Shown here in pieces: positions 62,285 through 64,000 of a DNA stretch of 64,000 nucleotides (within the stretch, counting starts at the first letter, position 1; each line of letters begins with the position of its first letter). The notes below the pieces were generated by a model, which was not told the DNA's origin, searched no databases, and worked only from the letters and a program-made list of their open reading frames with translations. Location: the NCBI RefSeq assembly GCF_000720115.1, contig NZ_JOIR01000026.1:20582-84581 (forward strand), written 5' to 3'. This DNA is from Streptomyces sp. NRRL F-2580. GTDB lineage: Bacteria; Actinomycetota; Actinomycetes; Streptomycetales; Streptomycetaceae. The position numbers and the translations under genes are program-made.

Positions 62285-62307
62285 GCTAGTCCGACACGCC
62301 GACTAGC
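62285..62307. promoter_or_regulatory. Inverted repeat upstream of the HEAT-like gene
   Basis: GCTAGTC (62285-62291) and GACTAGC (62301-62307) are perfect inverted arms around a 9-nt spacer. The 23-bp site lies about 80 bp before the minus-strand start and could bind a regulator. Confidence 0.4.
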
Positions 62308-62388
62308 GTTCCCAGATCTCGCCAACATTTCAGGCATGCACAACCCACAAGTGCTCTTCCTACTCAGCTACAAGCGTTCTCCGTTCTC

Positions 62389-62419
62389 GGTTCTGGCACA
62401 TATTCCGTGAGGACGATCA
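62389..62419 (+). repeat. ISL3-like left-end sequence, first copy
   Basis: The 31-bp stretch beginning GGTTCTGGCACA and containing ATTCCGTGAGGACGATCA matches the stretch at 63006-63036 at 28 of 31 bases, in the same orientation. The second copy directly precedes an ISL3 transposase gene and looks like its terminal repeat, so this one is probably a second, solo end. Confidence 0.65.
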
Positions 62420-62458
62420 ACGACGCTGGAGTTCGTCACCACCCGCGGGCCATGGCGT

Positions 62459-62890
62459 TCAATCAGCCCAGCCCTCGGTGTTGGAGCAGGATTCGTAGGA
62501 GTAGCGGGTATCGCGGTCCCACTCCTCCCCGGTGATGCGTTTGTATGCCCGGTCCGGTGTGTAGAGCAGGGGCTCGGCCCAGATGAGGTCGATGGCGTAA
62601 GGAGTGAAGGCCGAAGGGTCCTGGAGGACTCTGTCGAATTCGGTGCGGCCGGCGGCGACGACCGCGGCACGGGTGTAGAGGAAGGCGTCATCGGACAGGT
62701 CGTGTCCGTACTCCTTGCGGTCCAGCCGGTAGAGCGCCCACGCCAGTTGTTCGGCAAAGCCGATGACCAGCGACAACGGGGACTGGGCAAGCCGCTCGGT
62801 GAGCGTGGCTGCAAGGAGTTGGGCGTCCGGGTCGGATTCCTCCGTGGGCCTGCAGTCCTCGATGAGCTGCCAGAAGGCGTCTTCGTTCAT
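62459..62890 (-). CDS. DUF4240 domain protein
   Basis: The 143-residue protein begins MNEDAFWQLIEDCRP and continues LLAATLTERLAQSPLSLVIG, FAEQLAWALYRLDRKEYGHD and SDDAFLYTRAAVVAAGRTEF. This is the DUF4240 layout, found in small cytoplasmic proteins of unknown role. An ATG at 62902 would add four residues. It lies alone between two ISL3-like ends and may travel as their passenger. Confidence 0.75.
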   Translation of the reverse strand: MNEDAFWQLIEDCRPTEESDPDAQLLAATLTERLAQSPLSLVIGFAEQLAWALYRLDRKEYGHDLSDDAFLYTRAAVVAAGRTEFDRVLQDPSAFTPYAIDLIWAEPLLYTPDRAYKRITGEEWDRDTRYSYESCSNTEGWAD

Positions 62891-63005
62891 GCCGGCGAGC
62901 ATGCCGCAGCGGTCTGACAGTCCTGGCTCCGGGTCACCAGTTTGCTGCGGCTGTGAGAAGGACGCGTTTGCGGAGCAGGGGGAGTGGCTTTATTCACGGG
63001 TTGTG

Positions 63006-63036
63006 GGTTCTGGAACACATTCCGTGAAGACGATCA
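63006..63036 (+). repeat. ISL3 left terminal sequence, second copy
   Basis: The 31-bp stretch beginning GGTTCTGGAACA and containing ATTCCGTGAAGACGATCA lies 40 bp before an ISL3-family transposase start and matches the stretch at 62389-62419. It is the probable left end of that element. Confidence 0.65.
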
Positions 63037-63075
63037 CCTGGGTTCTGCCACGGTGACCTGGCGTCATCTGGGACC

Positions 63076-64000
63076 GTGGTGCGGTGTGATGACCTCATAG
63101 CGGTGCTGTTTCCGCACTTCAACGCGGTGCTGGTGGAGCGAGTGTTCACGGAGTGCGGGGTGGTGCACATCGTGGCGAGGACCCTGGATGGCAGTGTTTC
63201 GTGCCCGGACTGTGGGCTTCCGTCGGATCGCGTGCACAGCTGCTATGAACGTCGGCTGGCCGATACCCCGGTCGGCGACCAGCCGGTTCTGATCAAGCTG
63301 AGCGTACGGCGGTTGTACTGCGAAAACGACCGCTGTGGGCGTCGTACGTTCGTCGAGCAGGTCGGGGGGCTGACGTTCCGCTACGGGAGACGGACCCCTG
63401 CTTCGCGCCGGCTCCTGGAGGCCGTGGCCGTCGCACTCGCCGGCCGGGCGGGAGCCCGACTGGCCGTGGTGCTGCACAGTGTGGTCAGTCGGACGACGCT
63501 GCTGAGGCTGCTGATGGCGCTGCCTGACCCGTCCTGGGAGGTGCCCAAGGTTCTCGGGGTCGACGATTTCGCGACCCGCCGCGGGCAACATTACGGGACC
63601 GTGCTCATCGACTGCGAGACCCGCAAGCCGCTTGGCCTGCTGCCAGGACGGGACGCCGGGACCTTGGCCGCATGGCTGCGTGAGCATCCTGGAATCGAGG
63701 TGATCTGCCGAGATCGTGCGGGCTCCTACGCTGAAGGCGCTCGCATCGGAGCCCCCGCAAGCCGTCCAGGTCGCTGACCGTTTTCACCTGTGGCAGAACC
63801 TCGGCACCGCGGTGGAACAAGGCGTGCGCCGGCACAACGGATGTCTTCTGCCACCCAGCTCCGGTCCCGGTGACCTACCGGGCGCTCAACCGCCTCCAGC
63901 AAAGGAGATGTCACCGTTCGAAGCCCGTATCCGTGCACGTCACGCCCTCGTCCACACGCTCCTCGACCAGGGCCACGGCATCCGGGAGATCGCCCGCGAG
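63076..64000 (+). pseudogene. ISL3-family transposase, frameshifted and running off the window
   Basis: The first frame gives 233 residues: a zinc-finger start ([20 protein letters not shown], then [12 protein letters not shown]), the helix-turn-helix [17 protein letters not shown] and the catalytic core [20 protein letters not shown] with [18 protein letters not shown]. Near 63745-63760 the frame shifts. The proper text [20 protein letters not shown] then continues one frame over to the window edge, ending HGIREIARE. The intact enzyme would be about 500 residues. Without the rest of the element it cannot be said whether the indel is real. Confidence 0.8.

Noticed and set aside
1..64000. tRNA or rRNA genes
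   Set aside because: No convincing cloverleaf, GGTTCRANNCC T-arm context or rRNA-like sequence was seen on either strand by eye; a tRNA scan would settle this.

Overview
The window is high-GC actinobacterial DNA, almost certainly Streptomyces or a close relative. The signs are a strong G/C bias at third codon positions, GTG and TTG starts behind GGAGG-type ribosome sites, Tat/Sec-rich secreted proteins, and families typical of that genus (DUF4188 with MerR, DUF6233, DNRLRE/RHS secreted giants, S33 hydrolases, AI-2E exporters). No rRNA, tRNA or CRISPR array was seen. Names rest on motifs read by eye, not on database searches.

Left part (1-30.9 kb) is mostly intact genes in short operons. It holds a glycosyltransferase/CDP-glycerol polymerase with an overlapping hydrolase-like partner, an exonuclease-family lipoprotein, a stand-alone MurE ligase, an aldo-keto reductase, a secreted S33 hydrolase, an MBL-fold hydrolase, an XRE regulator, an NCS2 nucleobase permease, an MFS exporter, an AI-2E family protein overlapping a prolyl oligopeptidase, and a secreted PKD plus triple-repeat protein. 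A TetR regulator diverges from a tightly coupled amidohydrolase plus oligopeptide ABC transporter operon (22.8-30.0 kb), with a 29-bp palindrome between them. A methyltransferase closes this part. The one clear decayed gene here is a frameshifted GH3 glycosidase tail at 15 kb.

From 31 kb onward the window becomes a mosaic of insertion sequences, gene fragments and intact accessory genes. A DUF4188 gene is split by a 647-bp IS200/IS605-type remnant whose removal restores the reading frame. An IS481 element with a CTAG target duplication follows. Between 39.7 and 47.6 kb, and again from 59.8 to 63.8 kb, most genes are broken by frameshifts, nonsense codons or truncation, and IS5/DDE_4/integrase fragments are nested in both orientations.

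The main accessory theme is a family of giant secreted DNRLRE proteins. One (34.9-39.0 kb) ends in an amidase-like domain and is translationally coupled to a lipoprotein. A truncated copy of that amidase end, coupled to a paralogous lipoprotein, lies at 51.5-52.8 kb. It is followed at once by a 2108-residue DNRLRE-RHS protein whose tip resembles DUF6973, and by a small membrane protein that is a candidate immunity partner. The two full-length giants share a 19-bp motif 73-74 bp before their start codons. I read this as a polymorphic-toxin-like locus in which C-terminal domains and their small partners are exchanged together; that reading is inference. Other accessory cargo includes a protein with an MQRSVGN-type motif, a secreted metzincin-like protease operon and a DUF4240 gene between two ISL3-like ends.
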